From positions 248,001 to 312,000 of the forward strand of contig NZ_JMPR01000004.1 of NCBI RefSeq assembly GCF_000735525.1: 64,000 nt of DNA, given 5' to 3'. Below the pieces are notes generated by a model. The model did no database searches. It had not been told where the DNA came from and was given only the letters and a program-made list of their open reading frames with translations. This DNA is from Tatumella ptyseos ATCC 33301 (GTDB lineage Bacteria > Pseudomonadota > Gammaproteobacteria > Enterobacterales > Enterobacteriaceae). The position numbers and the translations under genes are program-made. Shown here piece after piece: positions 1 through 10,600 of this stretch (the stretch's first letter is position 1; each line of letters starts with the position of its first letter).

Positions 1-920
1 CCGAAGAGGTCGAAGCGGTCTTAAAGCGTATCCAGCATTTTGACCCTATCGGCGTGGGTGCCAGAGATTTAAAAGAATGTCTGCTGATCCAGCTCTCTCA
101 GTTTGCTCCTGAAACCCCGATGCTTGAAGAAGCGCGAATGATTGTTCGCGGGCATCTGGATCTGCTGGCAAACCATGACTTCCGCAGTCTGATGCGCGTG
201 ACGCGGCTCAAAGAAGATGTACTGAAAGAGGCGATGCTCCTGATCCAGTCGCTGGACCCGCGACCAGGGCAGTCTATTAATACCGGTGAGTCAGAGTATG
301 TGATCCCGGATGTCCTGGTACGTAAGTCAGGCAACCAGTGGACCGTCGAACTCAATACCGACAGCCTGCCGAGGCTACGCATTAATCAGCAATATGCCGC
401 GATGAGCGGCGGTGCCCGTAACGACAGCGATAATCAGTTTATCCGCAATAATTTACAGGAAGCCCGCTGGCTGATTAAGAGCCTTGAAAGCCGTAACGAC
501 ACATTGCTTAAAGTTTCCCGCTGTATTGTCGAGCAGCAACAGGCCTTTTTCGAGCAGGGTGAAGAACATATGCGGCCAATGGTACTGGCAGATATTGCCC
601 AGGCCGTGGAAATGCATGAATCCACGATTTCACGCGTTACCACTCAGAAATACCTGCACAGTCCGCGGGGCATTTTTGAGCTGAAGTACTTTTTCTCAAG
701 CCATGTGAATACTGAAGGTGGCGGTGAAGCGTCCTCCACGGCAATCAGAGCGCTGGTTAAAAAATTAATTTCGACGGAAAACCCTGTAAAGCCCTTGAGT
801 GACAGTAAACTCACTACTATGTTATCTGAACAGGGCATTATGGTCGCAAGACGAACCGTCGCTAAGTATCGCGAGTCTTTATCTATACCGCCATCAAATC
901 AGCGAAAACAACTGCTTTGA
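1..920 (+). CDS. rpoN: RNA polymerase sigma-54 factor, 3' part
   Basis: This is the C-terminal part (about 305 residues) of sigma-54, which directs RNA polymerase to -24/-12 promoters that need enhancer-binding activators. The frame is open from base 3, so the gene is cut by the left edge and the first in-frame ATG (54) is internal. The core-binding region and the C-terminal DNA-binding domain are present. The RpoN box [10 protein letters not shown] lies about 20 residues before the end and the tail [12 protein letters not shown] is nearly the E. coli tail. It heads the usual rpoN-hpf-ptsN-rapZ-npr cluster linking nitrogen control and the nitrogen PTS. Here the next gene, hpf, is destroyed. 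Identification is certain; only the upstream part is unseen. Confidence 0.98.
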   Translation, partial: EEVEAVLKRIQHFDPIGVGARDLKECLLIQLSQFAPETPMLEEARMIVRGHLDLLANHDFRSLMRVTRLKEDVLKEAMLLIQSLDPRPGQSINTGESEYVIPDVLVRKSGNQWTVELNTDSLPRLRINQQYAAMSGGARNDSDNQFIRNNLQEARWLIKSLESRNDTLLKVSRCIVEQQQAFFEQGEEHMRPMVLADIAQAVEMHESTISRVTTQKYLHSPRGIFELKYFFSSHVNTEGGGEASSTAIRALVKKLISTENPVKPLSDSKLTTMLSEQGIMVARRTVAKYRESLSIPPSNQRKQLL

Positions 921-939
921 CGTTACAGAACCGCGGACC

Positions 940-1219
940 TGTGTCACCACCTTTGCAGGTCACCAGGTGGAAATAACGGAACCTCTGCATCAGTTTAGCG
1001 AACAAAAGTTTGCTACGCTGAAGCGTTAATTTCCGGCTATCCACCCTGAACTCCTGATCTCAGCGGTTGTCCATGTACTTTCAACAACAGAGGCACTCTG
1101 TGCCTGTGGATGGCTGTAAAGGGTGAATGATTGCCGGCATGGACTCGCGGTTTGCCACGATGAAGGCCGTGATCATGATACGCGACGGCCGTACAGGCAG
1201 TATTGGCTCAGTGCAGTAA
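940..1219 (+). pseudogene. hpf: Degenerate hpf (ribosome hibernation promoting factor) remnant
   Basis: There is no intact gene between rpoN and ptsN, where Enterobacterales keep hpf (about 95 codons). The frame beginning 20 bases after the rpoN stop still reads AGHQVEITEPLHQFSEQKFATLK, recognisably the Hpf N-terminus (TGxxVEIT-AL--F---KFAKLE). The start codon position is TGT instead of ATG. A TAA at 1027 replaces the conserved Tyr codon after KFAxL. Weaker similarity continues past it (VVHVLSTTEA against a VEKVTHTSDA-type segment), then resumes in another frame (FATMKAVI against YAAIDGLI). The remnant ends at a TAA at 1217, giving 280 bases, almost the expected length but with a net one-base shift. 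Several independent lesions make a sequencing error unlikely. Hpf normally dimerises 70S ribosomes in stationary phase. Confidence 0.85.
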
Positions 1220-1291
1220 AGGCAACCGTCGCGGGATAAAGATCAACCGATAACCACAATAGTGGCCAGATAAATCTGCAAGTGAAATTAT

Positions 1292-1777
1292 ATGAATAGT
1301 GAACTGACACTTGAACTTAGCCAGGTCCTTACCCCGGAATGTACACGTAATAATGTACACTGCCAGAGTAAAAAACGGGCATTGGAGATTATCAGCGAGC
1401 TGGCGGCAGCACAGCTGAATCTGCCACACCAGACCATTTTTGAAACTATCCTGAATCGTGAAAGGATGGGCAGCACGGGCATCGGCAATGGTATTGCCAT
1501 CCCTCATGGAAAACTGGAAGAAGATACCTTACGCACCATTGGTGTGTTCATCCATCTTGAGCATCCTATTTCATTTGATGCTGTTGATAATCAGCCCGTC
1601 GATTTGCTATTTGCCCTGCTGGTTCCGGCAGATCAATGTAAAACTCACTTGCATACCTTATCCCAGGTCGCTAAGCGCCTGGCAGAAAAGAATATCTGCA
1701 GGCGTCTGCGGGCGGCACAAAGCGATCAGGAACTCTATGACATTATTATGGATGAGCAGCAGCGTACGGAAGAATAA
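1292..1777 (+). CDS. ptsN: Nitrogen PTS enzyme IIA (EIIA-Ntr)
   Basis: This protein of 161 residues (E. coli 163) is the terminal phospho-acceptor of the nitrogen phosphotransferase chain PtsP-NPr-PtsN. It is regulatory rather than sugar-transporting; in relatives it controls potassium transport and sensor kinases. The PTS EIIA type-2 domain spans nearly the whole protein, and the phosphorylated histidine sits in the motif GIAIPHGKL at about residue 72. The start gives an N-terminus of the same length as E. coli. The ribosome site is weak. The intergenic DNA before it holds the hpf remnant, and rapZ and npr follow on the same strand, so it is probably transcribed from rpoN or from a promoter inside the upstream region. 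Confidence 0.97.
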   Translation: MNSELTLELSQVLTPECTRNNVHCQSKKRALEIISELAAAQLNLPHQTIFETILNRERMGSTGIGNGIAIPHGKLEEDTLRTIGVFIHLEHPISFDAVDNQPVDLLFALLVPADQCKTHLHTLSQVAKRLAEKNICRRLRAAQSDQELYDIIMDEQQRTEE

Positions 1778-1825
1778 TTCCGGCCAATTGTTATCATTAG
1801 CCAGGATCATTACGGGAGAAAAGTC

Positions 1826-2680
1826 ATGGTTCTGATGATCGTCAGTGGTCGTTCCGGATCGGGTAAATCTGTCGCACTCAGAGCCCTTGAGGATATGGGG
1901 TTTTATTGTGTTGATAACTTACCCGTTGATTTGTTGCCGGAGTTGGCCAACTCACTGGCAAAGCAGGATATTTCTGCAGCAGTGAGCATTGATGTGCGTA
2001 ATATGCCGGAATCTCCGGAAATTTTCGAAAATGCTTTTAACCGCCTGTCTGACAAATTTACACCACAATTGCTGTTCCTGGATGCTGACCGCAATACACT
2101 GATCCGCCGTTACAGTGATACCCGCCGGCTGCACCCGCTTTCAGGCAGAAACCTGTCGCTTGAGAGTGCTATAGACGAGGAGAGCGATCTGCTTGAGCCA
2201 CTGCGCTCCAGAGCAGACCTGATTATTGACACCTCTGAGATGTCGGTGCACGAACTGGCAGAAATGCTGCGGGCGCGTCTGCTGGGTAAACGTGAGCGCG
2301 AACTGACCATTGTGTTCGAGTCCTTTGGCTTTAAATACGGTATTCCGATTGATGCCGATTATGTCTTCGACGTCCGCTTCCTGCCAAACCCCCACTGGGA
2401 CCCAACGCTCAGGCCTTTTACTGGCCTTGATCGCCCGGTGATCGAATTTCTTGACCGCCATACTGAAGTCCATAATTTTATTTATCAGACCCGCAGTTAT
2501 CTTGAACTCTGGCTTCCGATGCTGGAAACCAACAACCGCAGTTACCTGACAGTCGCTATCGGATGTACTGGCGGAAAACACCGTTCCGTCTATATTGCAG
2601 AGCAACTGGCGGACTATTTCCGTTCACGGGGTAAAAATGTTCAGTCACGGCATCGTACATTGGAAAAGAAAAGAAAATGA
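1826..2680 (+). CDS. rapZ: RNase adapter protein RapZ
   Basis: The product has 284 residues, the same length as E. coli RapZ. It binds the small RNA GlmZ and hands it to RNase E, so adjusting glucosamine-6-phosphate synthase to cell-wall precursor need. An N-terminal P-loop GRSGSGKS lies at residues 8-15. The C-terminal RNA-binding half carries the conserved CTGGKHRS segment and a basic tail ([11 protein letters not shown]). A good ribosome site (GGGAG) stands before ATG 1826. The stop overlaps the npr start in an ATGA, so translation of the two is probably coupled. Nothing unusual was seen. Confidence 0.98.
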   Translation: MVLMIVSGRSGSGKSVALRALEDMGFYCVDNLPVDLLPELANSLAKQDISAAVSIDVRNMPESPEIFENAFNRLSDKFTPQLLFLDADRNTLIRRYSDTRRLHPLSGRNLSLESAIDEESDLLEPLRSRADLIIDTSEMSVHELAEMLRARLLGKRERELTIVFESFGFKYGIPIDADYVFDVRFLPNPHWDPTLRPFTGLDRPVIEFLDRHTEVHNFIYQTRSYLELWLPMLETNNRSYLTVAIGCTGGKHRSVYIAEQLADYFRSRGKNVQSRHRTLEKKRK

Positions 2681-2949
2681 CAGTGAAAGAATCAGTAAAA
2701 ATCAGAAATAAGCTGGGTATTCATGCCAGACCGGCGATGAAGTTATTCGAACTGGTCCGGAGTTTTGATTGTGAGGTGATCCTGCGCAACGAAGCAGGCA
2801 CTGAAGCCGATGCCAGTAGTGTCATTGCACTGCTGATGCTGGATTCAGCGCAAGGTGGTCAGATTGAAGTCGAAGCAAATGGCCCGGACGAAGCCCGGGC
2901 ACTACAGGCGGTGATCGAACTTTTCAACGCTGGTTTTGATGAAGACTAA
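2677..2949 (+). CDS. ptsO: Phosphocarrier protein NPr
   Basis: This 90-residue HPr-like protein (also called npr) passes phosphate from PtsP (EI-Ntr) to PtsN. The active-site histidine is H16 in [12 protein letters not shown], and the length equals that of the E. coli protein. It overlaps rapZ by four bases. E. coli has yrbL between npr and mtgA, but here npr ends only 12 bases before the 3' end of mtgA on the opposite strand, so yrbL is missing and the two genes converge without a visible stem-loop terminator. Confidence 0.97.
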   Translation: MTVKESVKIRNKLGIHARPAMKLFELVRSFDCEVILRNEAGTEADASSVIALLMLDSAQGGQIEVEANGPDEARALQAVIELFNAGFDED

Positions 2950-2961
2950 ACCGGCATCAAC

Positions 2962-3681
2962 TCAGTACAGGTGATACTTTTCCAGAAAGCCGGTACCCCC
3001 TAACTGTTCCATCTGCCGCGAGATCCACTGCTGCCGTCCGCGGACATAGGCCGAGGGAGCACTGGCATGATAGATAATCGGGTTAGGTAAGACCGCAGCC
3101 AGCAATGCAGCTTCCTGCCCGGTGAGCTGGCTGGCATGTTTATGGAAATAGGTTTCTGAGGCCATTTCCACCCCAAAAATCCCAGGCCCGAACTCAGCAA
3201 TATTCAAATAGACCGTCAGTATTCTTTTTTTACCCCAGAGAGTTTCCAGCCCTACTGTCAGCCCGGCCTCCAATCCTTTGCGTAACCAGCTACGCCCATC
3301 CCAGAGAAACATATTTTTTGCCGTTTGCTGGGACAATGTCGAAGCCCCGCGCATCTCTCCCCGTTGACGGCTATCCAGCACTGATTGTACTGCCGCAAAA
3401 TCAAAGCCCCAATGCTCAGGAAATTTCTGATCTTCACCGGCAATCACTGCCAACGGCATCCAGGGGGAAATCTCCGACATACTGACCCAATGGGAACGGG
3501 CACGATAGGCCGTATTCCCCGAGACGAATGCGCCGACCTGCCGCTCTGCCATCACCGCGGAAAAGGGGACCGGCACGACGGAAAATATCAGGATAACGGC
3601 AATCATCATGGCAATGATCCCACTGACGGTCAGCAGAAAACACCGTTTAACTCTGTACCGGAATCCCTTTTTACTTGTCAT
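2962..3681 (-). CDS. mtgA: Monofunctional biosynthetic peptidoglycan transglycosylase
   Basis: The product has 239 residues (E. coli 242) and is a glycosyltransferase family 51 enzyme that polymerises lipid II into glycan strands. A basic N-terminus is followed by one membrane anchor (about residues 17-38), and the catalytic domain faces the periplasm. The catalytic glutamate is E83 in the motif [12 protein letters not shown], and the second family motif [16 protein letters not shown] follows. There is no transpeptidase domain, which separates it from bifunctional penicillin-binding proteins. In E. coli elbB lies directly upstream; here the upstream 770 bases have no gene before arcZ. Confidence 0.97.
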   Translation of the reverse strand: MTSKKGFRYRVKRCFLLTVSGIIAMMIAVILIFSVVPVPFSAVMAERQVGAFVSGNTAYRARSHWVSMSEISPWMPLAVIAGEDQKFPEHWGFDFAAVQSVLDSRQRGEMRGASTLSQQTAKNMFLWDGRSWLRKGLEAGLTVGLETLWGKKRILTVYLNIAEFGPGIFGVEMASETYFHKHASQLTGQEAALLAAVLPNPIIYHASAPSAYVRGRQQWISRQMEQLGGTGFLEKYHLY

Positions 3682-4449
3682 CAGTCTGCTCCTGCAGCGG
3701 GCCTGTTTTGATATAACCGTGGTTCATTAATTATCATCCGACCGGGTGTTTGTATTAAATTTCCAATCCTATTTTTTGCAAAAAATCGCCGGTTATTGTG
3801 AATATTTTCAAAAACAGAGTAAGAATGACTCTGCTTTACAAGAATAATCCCAATAACATCAATCACTTCAAAAAATAAGGAATCGGTTCCAGGCTGTTCA
3901 GCTTTCGTTTAACTGTTAAGATAAATTAATCATTTCACCCTATTCACCCTGACCATTTTATTAACAATAAATTAAACATAACTTATCATTCAAAGGGAAA
4001 AAAGCAGATGCCGCTCCGGCCGGTGATAGCCTGGTATCAGTCAGGAGCGCATGACTATCGATAAACCTGGTTCCTTGCGCTCTCTGGTATAACGCTGCAA
4101 CTTTATCATTCTCCGGGTACCTTGCAGCTTCTCCGGGAAGCTAACGGGACGGAACTCGCATTCTTACTTATTGTTTTTGTGCATAAATATTACTAAAGTC
4201 CCGCATCAGGCGAGTTGCAAATAAAAACATCATCAAATGAAAGGTTTTTGCGGGAATGATCATGGAGTAAGTTTTGCTATTCCGCCGATGAATCGGCTCA
4301 TTCTGCCTGTCCATCGATTGCCCTTAAACGGTGCAGAGCAACAGAAACCTCTCTGACAACAGATGCCTCAGAAGGATTTCAACTTCATAAATCTTAATGA
4401 ATTGTGGAAAAGTGACCTCAGTTTTTGTTAAGGTAAGTGCAGCAGTAAT
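3682..4449. other. Gene-free stretch where elbB would be expected
   Basis: About 770 bases lie between mtgA and the sRNA arcZ. E. coli has elbB here on the arcB strand. Short open frames exist but none resembles ElbB or any family I recognise. The left third is AT-rich and may contain the mtgA promoter. I see no insertion sequence and no convincing coding remnant. Confidence 0.6.
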
Positions 4450-4572
4450 CCAATACCCCCTGTAGCCCCGGTTCCGACCGGATAACGACTGACGTATCCG
4501 GCTACAGAGTGACCGTTTCCCTGGTGTTGGCGCAATCTTCGCGCACCCCGGTTTATCCGGGGTCATTTTTTT
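4450..4572 (+). ncRNA. arcZ: Small regulatory RNA ArcZ
   Basis: The 3' half, from about 4516, reads TTTCCCTGGTGTTGGCGCA, then TTCGCGCACCCCGG and a terminator stem with T7. This is almost identical to the conserved processed form of E. coli ArcZ (RyhA/SraH). ArcZ is an Hfq-dependent sRNA that base-pairs through the CCTGGTGTTGG region, activating rpoS translation and repressing flhDC, tpx and sdaC. The position also fits: between the arcB 3' end and mtgA/elbB, convergent with arcB, as in E. coli. There ArcA represses arcZ and ArcZ destabilises arcB mRNA. The 3' end is firm. The 5' end (about 4450) is set only by the usual length near 120 nt, and that half is not conserved. Confidence 0.9.
4545..4572 (+). 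terminator. Intrinsic terminator of arcZ
   Basis: A seven-base-pair stem (ACCCCGG / CCGGGGT) with a five-base loop is followed by CA and seven T on the plus strand. It forms the 3' end of ArcZ and stops 15 bases before the arcB stop codon on the other strand. Confidence 0.92.
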
Positions 4573-4587
4573 GCTCTGCCGCCCCGG

Positions 4588-6930
4588 TTACTTTTCTGCT
4601 TCCCTGTTCTCTACCCACTTTCTTAGCGTATCTACTTCATGACGCCATTCATGTCGCAGTTCATCGATCCATTCCTGGACGTTGTCCCACCAGGCCGGGA
4701 GTTCCGGGGTCTGAATCTGCCGCGCAATCTCCTGCAGGTATTTTAATCCGACAGAGCCAGCCGCTCCCTTAATTTTGTGGCCCTCTTCCGCAATGCCTTT
4801 CTGATCTTTTGCCATCATGTTGGAGTCGAGGACATCAAGATAGCCCGGCATCATTTTTTCAAACATGCTCAGACTGTCATAGATAAGTTTTGGCCCTACC
4901 AGCTCAAGATATTGTTCCAGCATGACGATATCCAGGTGCTTCTGTTCAGCGGAAGATGCCGGTTCAGGGATCTGCTCTTCCTCATCCTGATGCGGGTTCC
5001 AGTATTTACTGATCACGGCAGTTAGCGCAGGGACGGCCAGCGGTTTGCTCAGCACATCATCCATCCCGGCTTCCAGATACTCTTGCTTATCTTTCAGCAC
5101 ATTAGCCGTCAGAGCGACCAGCGGAGGAAGTTCCTGCCCGGTAAAGCGCTGATGCAGTGTGCGTGCGACATCAAGGCCGGTCATATCCGGCAGCTGAATA
5201 TCCAGCAATACCATATCGAACTCCCCGGGATCGAACATTTCCAGCGCCTCAGCACCAGTCATCGCCACCTCGGTTGAGCACCCTAGTTTATCCAGTACTG
5301 AACGGGCCACCACTACGTTTAGTTCGATATCCTCGACCAGTAAAATATGCAGAGCCGGCAGAGGCATGGCCTCCGGCTCATCAGCAGGCTCATCTATGAT
5401 CGTCAGGGCTGGCGCATCAATTACCACGCTGAAGCAGGCACCTTCTCCGGGAAGGCTGCTGACCGTAATATCGCCCCCCATCGCCTGTGCCAGACGGTAA
5501 GAAATCGCCAGTCCGATACCGGTGCCGGTCGCCGGTTTACCCCCATGCTGATCTTTCACCTGGTAGTACATGGCAAAAATTTTGTCCTGCTCCGCCTTCG
5601 GAATACCGATCCCGGAATCTTTGACATCAAAGCGAAGTTTCTGCGCGGTGTCATCATAGGTGACGGTGACGATAATTTCGCCTTCGCGGGTGAACTTCAC
5701 GGCATTACCAATCAGGTTCCATAGGATCTGACGCAACCGGGTCCCGTCGGCGACGATCGTTTCAGGCAAGGGTTGCTGTGCAGACATAATGAACTTCAGT
5801 CCCTTGGGCTGAACCAGCAGTCCGGAGAGATTTTCAAGATCAGCCAGGAAGCCGGTAAAATCGATAGGCTGATTGTCCAGCCTGACACGGCGACGTTCAA
5901 TTTTATCCATTTCGATCACATCGTTGAAAATATTTCCCAGTGTGATCGCTGACACATGGATGGTTTTGAGATAATTCAGCTGTTCCTGACTCAGTTCGGT
6001 ATCCAGCAGGATACGACTCAGGCCGACAATGCCGTTCAGCGGTGTACGAAGTTCATGACTGATGGTCGAGATAAAGGTCGTTTTTTCGCGGCTGGCATTT
6101 TCCAGTGCTTCCTGGTAACGCTTACGCTCGGTAATATCACGACCAAACCCCATCAGACCGGCGCGCTTTCCGACACGGTCATAGTAAGGAACTTTACGGA
6201 TTTCAAAACAGGCTTTTTTACCATCCGGATACTGCAGCCACTGTTCATAAGTCAGCGCAACATTATGACGGAACACCTTCTCATCCGTTTCCAGTATTTT
6301 GGCTGCGGTATCGGCGTCATAGATATCCAGCGGTGATAACCCGACCAGCTGTTTCTCATTTTTCCCCGCCAGCAATTCGACGGCACGGTTACAACCGGAA
6401 AACTTGCGGTCAATATTGCGATAAAAGACCAGGTCAGGAGAGGCATCAAGAAATGAACGTAAGAAACTGGACTGCTGTTCCAGTTCTATCTGAGTCTTTT
6501 CACGGCTGGCCATTTCATCCTTGAGCTTATCCATAGCATGTTCACGGGCCTGTTCCGCTTTTTCACGATCATTAATTTCCTGATTGAGTTGCTGAATATT
6601 TTCTTTCAACTGCTGGTTAAGTTGTAAGTCCCGGTGACGCATCTCTTCGAGCTTATCCACCAGCCGGGCTAACCGCTGACGGGAGTCTTCCAGTTGATCA
6701 ACGACCACAGAGAGGAAATACACTGCCCAGGGCGTGATCAGTAATCCAAAAAATACCGAACGGACGACATCGATACTTTCCACTCTGCCCTGTAATACCA
6801 GCGTAACGGCCATCTGGACAATCATTGCCAGCACAACTAAGGCTGAGGCCAGCAACAAAGAAAACCGGACCAGGCCAAGTTTGACCATCAAATCTACATA
6901 GTATTGCGCCAGTAATCTGATCTGTTTCAT
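4588..6930 (-). CDS. arcB: Aerobic respiration control sensor kinase ArcB
   Basis: The product is a 780-residue hybrid histidine kinase of the inner membrane that reads quinone redox state and phosphorylates ArcA. Two membrane segments lie near residues 22-43 and 58-77, followed by a coiled linker and a PAS domain. The redox-active cysteines C180 and C241 are both kept. The HisKA site is H292 (ISHELRTPLNG), then an ATPase domain (DSGIGIP, GTGIGL), a receiver with D577, and a C-terminal HPt domain with H718 (EEGHKIKGAAGS). I chose ATG 6930 because MKQIRLLAQYYVDLM matches E. coli and AGGGAG precedes it; an ATG 30 bases upstream is unlikely. It converges with arcZ. Confidence 0.98.
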   Translation of the reverse strand: MKQIRLLAQYYVDLMVKLGLVRFSLLLASALVVLAMIVQMAVTLVLQGRVESIDVVRSVFFGLLITPWAVYFLSVVVDQLEDSRQRLARLVDKLEEMRHRDLQLNQQLKENIQQLNQEINDREKAEQAREHAMDKLKDEMASREKTQIELEQQSSFLRSFLDASPDLVFYRNIDRKFSGCNRAVELLAGKNEKQLVGLSPLDIYDADTAAKILETDEKVFRHNVALTYEQWLQYPDGKKACFEIRKVPYYDRVGKRAGLMGFGRDITERKRYQEALENASREKTTFISTISHELRTPLNGIVGLSRILLDTELSQEQLNYLKTIHVSAITLGNIFNDVIEMDKIERRRVRLDNQPIDFTGFLADLENLSGLLVQPKGLKFIMSAQQPLPETIVADGTRLRQILWNLIGNAVKFTREGEIIVTVTYDDTAQKLRFDVKDSGIGIPKAEQDKIFAMYYQVKDQHGGKPATGTGIGLAISYRLAQAMGGDITVSSLPGEGACFSVVIDAPALTIIDEPADEPEAMPLPALHILLVEDIELNVVVARSVLDKLGCSTEVAMTGAEALEMFDPGEFDMVLLDIQLPDMTGLDVARTLHQRFTGQELPPLVALTANVLKDKQEYLEAGMDDVLSKPLAVPALTAVISKYWNPHQDEEEQIPEPASSAEQKHLDIVMLEQYLELVGPKLIYDSLSMFEKMMPGYLDVLDSNMMAKDQKGIAEEGHKIKGAAGSVGLKYLQEIARQIQTPELPAWWDNVQEWIDELRHEWRHEVDTLRKWVENREAEK

Positions 6931-7665
6931 ATACACTCCCTGACTGTGAACTCCCATCATAGCCTACCTTTTTAACGCAGAAACAGGTTGATAGGAATCA
7001 CAGACGTATTTTCCCGAAGGATGCCGCAATCCTCTGCCGCCACCGCGTGAGGGTAAGACGTCATAAGATAAAACAATAAATGAATATAAATTCACAAGAA
7101 GTGAATCTTAACTCAACAAGCAATCCTATTAATTTTTTTAATGATCCCTGAGAACACGCAGAAAAAAAGGTTTATTCCTAAAACAGATATATTATGCAGC
7201 AATCTGCGAATAAGCGGAGTTTTGTGCTAAAAATCACTCCGGCACCAGCATGGTGCAGCTATTGAGATGCCGCACTATAGTGAGACAGTTCACAATTACC
7301 TCTGCATCCTGATTGTGCACAACCGGATAAAAAACCTATTAACTACTTAACATTCAATCAGATACAAAAAAACACCCGCCCTCGTCACAGAAAGAGTCAC
7401 TATTTGACCTGACTTCGCTTTCCCGATAAGTTGGAAATCCACTGGAAGCTTTCTGTGCGGATCCATTGTCCGCCATATTTATGCAGTAGCAGAGGTTCCC
7501 TGTAACAAGTTCCCGACACTTGTCACATCGACGAAGCCCGCCATGGCAGAAGAAGCGATATAAGACATGTTTGTGCATCTCCATATGCCGCATTCTTACG
7601 CTGCTGTTGCGCATGTCTGACTGCCGGAATAACAAGAGTCTCTAGAGCCCGGGGAGGTTCACTAA
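6931..7665. other. Divergent arcB/gltB intergenic region lacking yhcC
   Basis: About 735 bases separate arcB from gltB, where E. coli has yhcC. No YhcC-like translation is visible in any frame. The region should hold the arcB promoter and the long gltB leader (Lrp-controlled in E. coli), but I could not fix a promoter with confidence. A small palindrome, ATTCAC-AAGAA-GTGAAT, lies near 7090. Confidence 0.5.
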
Positions 7666-10600
7666 ATGTTGTATGATAAATCCCTTGAAAAGGATAACTG
7701 TGGTTTTGGACTGATCGCCCATATAGAAGGTGAACCGAGCCATAAAGTAGTACGTACGGCCATTCATGGACTCGCCAGAATGCAACATCGCGGTGCAATT
7801 CTGGCTGACGGTAAAACCGGTGATGGCTGTGGTCTTCTGTTACAGAAGCCTGACCGTTTCTTCCGTATTGTTGCGGAAGAAAAAGGCTGGCGTCTGGCGA
7901 AGAACTACGCTGTCGGTATGCTCTTCCTGAGTACTGATGAAGCCAGGGCCAGTGCTGCCCGTGCTATTGTCGAAGAAGAGATTATCCGTGAAACACTTTC
8001 TGTGGCCGGATGGCGCGAAGTTCCTACTAATCAGGACGTTCTGGGGGAGATTGCCCTGTCGTCATTGCCAGGGATCCAACAAGTCTTTATCAACGCCCCG
8101 GCCGGATGGCGTCCGCGTGATATGGAACGCCGTCTGTACATGGCTCGCCGCCGGATAGAAAAGCGTGTCGAAGCCCTGAATGACAGTGATTTCTATATTT
8201 GTAGTTTCTCCAATCAGGTGAATATCTACAAAGGGCTTTGCATGCCCACTGACCTGCCCCGGTTTTATCTCGACCTGGCGGATTTGCGTTTAGAATCATC
8301 TATATGCTTATTCCACCAGCGCTTCTCAACCAATACTGTGCCTCGCTGGCCACTGGCCCAGCCTTTCCGCTATATGGCACATAATGGTGAAATTAATACC
8401 ATTGCCGGGAACCGGCAGTGGGCACGTGCACGTGCATATAAATTCAATACCCCATTGATCCCTGATCTGCAGACCGTCGCTCCGTTTGTGAACGAAACCG
8501 GTTCAGATTCCAGTTCAATGGATAACATGCTGGAGCTTTTCCTCAACGGTGGTATGGACCTGGTCCGCGCAATGCGTTTGCTGGTACCGCCGGCATGGCA
8601 GAACAATCCGGATATGGATCCTGAGTTACGCGCCTTCTTTGACTTTAACTCCATGCATATGGAGCCGTGGGATGGCCCCGCCGGTATCGTCATGTCTGAC
8701 GGACGTTACGCGGCCTGTAACCTGGACCGTAATGGTCTGCGACCTGCCCGGTATGTTATTACCAGTGATAAATTAATTACCTGCGCCTCTGAAGTCGGTA
8801 TCTGGGATTATCAGCCCGATGAAGTGGTCGAAAAAGGCCGTGTCGGTCCCGGCGAGCTGATGGTGATCGATACCCGTGAAGGCCGTATCCTCCATTCGTC
8901 AGAAACCGATAACGATCTGAAAAGCCGCCATCCTTATAAAGAATGGATGGAAAAGAATGTTAAACGCTTAGTCCCTTTTGAAGAGCTGACGGATGAGCAG
9001 GTGGGTAAACGTCACCTCAGCGATACGATGCTGGCGACTTACCACAAGCAGTTTGGTTACAGCAGTGAAGAACTGGACAGCATTCTGCGGGTACTGGGCG
9101 AGAATGGCCAGGAAGCCGTGGGGTCGATGGGTGATGATACGCCTTTTGCCGTGCTCTCCAGCCGCCCGCGCATTATCTATGACTATTTCCGTCAGCAATT
9201 TGCGCAGGTGACTAACCCGCCGATTGACCCGTTGCGTGAAAACCACGTGATGTCACTGGCAACCAGTATCGGCCAGGAGATGAATGTCTTCTGTGAAGCG
9301 GAAGGACAGGCCCACCGGGTGAGCTTTAAATCCCCTATCCTGCTCTACTCTGACTTTACTCAGCTGACGACGCTGGAAGGTAAGTACTATCGTGCCGATA
9401 CCCTGGACTGTACTTTTGAGCCGGAAAGCGAAACGCTGGAGCAGGCTATCCACCGTCTGAATGATCAGGCGGAAGAACTGGTGCGTGAAGGGACCGTTCT
9501 GCTGGTGCTGTCTGACCGGGCGATCAGTATCGGTCGTCTGCCGGTACCGGCTCCGATGATCGTCGGAGCAGTCCAGGCGCGGTTGGTTGAAAAAAATCTG
9601 CGCTGTGATGCCAACATCATTGTTGAAACGGCGTCAGCCCGTGATCCGCATCATTTTGCAGTGCTGTTCGGCTTCGGCGCAACGGCGGTCTACCCATGGC
9701 TGGCCTATGAGTCTCTGGCACAGATGTCAGACAGCGGTGTTATCGGAAAAGATTATCGCAGTGTGATGCTGAACTACCGTAACGGCATCAATAAAGGTCT
9801 GTACAAAATCATGTCCAAAATGGGCATTTCGACTATCGCTTCTTACCGCTGTTCGAAGCTGTTCGAAGCTGTCGGTTTACATCAGGATGTGACCCGCCTC
9901 TGTTTCCAGAATGTCACCAGCCGGATCGGCGGTGCCAGCTTCAGTGATTTCCAGCAGGATTTAACGAATCTGGCGAAACGCGCCTGGTTACAGCGTAAGA
10001 CGCTGGAACAGGGAGGATTACTGAAATACGTCCATGGCGGTGAATACCACGCCTATAACCCGGATATCGTAGGCACGCTGCAGCAGGCGGTTCAGAGCGG
10101 CGATTTCGATGACTACAGGAAGTATGCAGAACTGGTCAATAACCGTCCGGTCGCCACGTTGCGTGACCTGTTACAGTTACAGCCCGGCACTGACAGTATT
10201 CTTATCGACGATGTCGAGCCAGCCAGTGAGCTGTTTAAACGTTTTGACAGTGCGGCAATGTCTATCGGTGCGTTAAGCCCGGAAGCACATGAATCACTGG
10301 CTGAAGCCATGAACAGTATCGGCGGCTTCTCCAACTCCGGAGAAGGCGGTGAAGATCCTGCACGTTACGGCACCAATAAAGTTTCACGGATCAAACAGGT
10401 CGCTTCCGGTCGCTTTGGTGTGACACCGGCCTACCTGGTGAATGCGGATGTTATTCAGATCAAGGTCGCTCAGGGGGCGAAACCGGGTGAAGGCGGACAG
10501 TTACCGGGTGACAAGGTGACTCCGTATATTGCCAGACTCCGCTACTCTGTACCTGGCGTCACACTGATATCACCTCCGCCACATCATGATATCTATTCCA

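Noticed and set aside
799-1029. A plus-strand open frame of 76 codons that starts inside rpoN.
   Set aside because: Its first half is rpoN read out of frame; only its second half is meaningful, as part of the hpf remnant.
4324-4566. A minus-strand frame of 80 codons opposite arcZ, checked as an ElbB remnant.
   Set aside because: No ElbB motifs appear; part of it is simply the complement of the arcZ terminator.
7354-7635. A minus-strand open frame of 93 codons in the gltB upstream region, checked as a possible YhcC remnant.
   Set aside because: It has no radical-SAM cysteine motif and no similarity to YhcC; its cysteines are scattered. It is likely chance.
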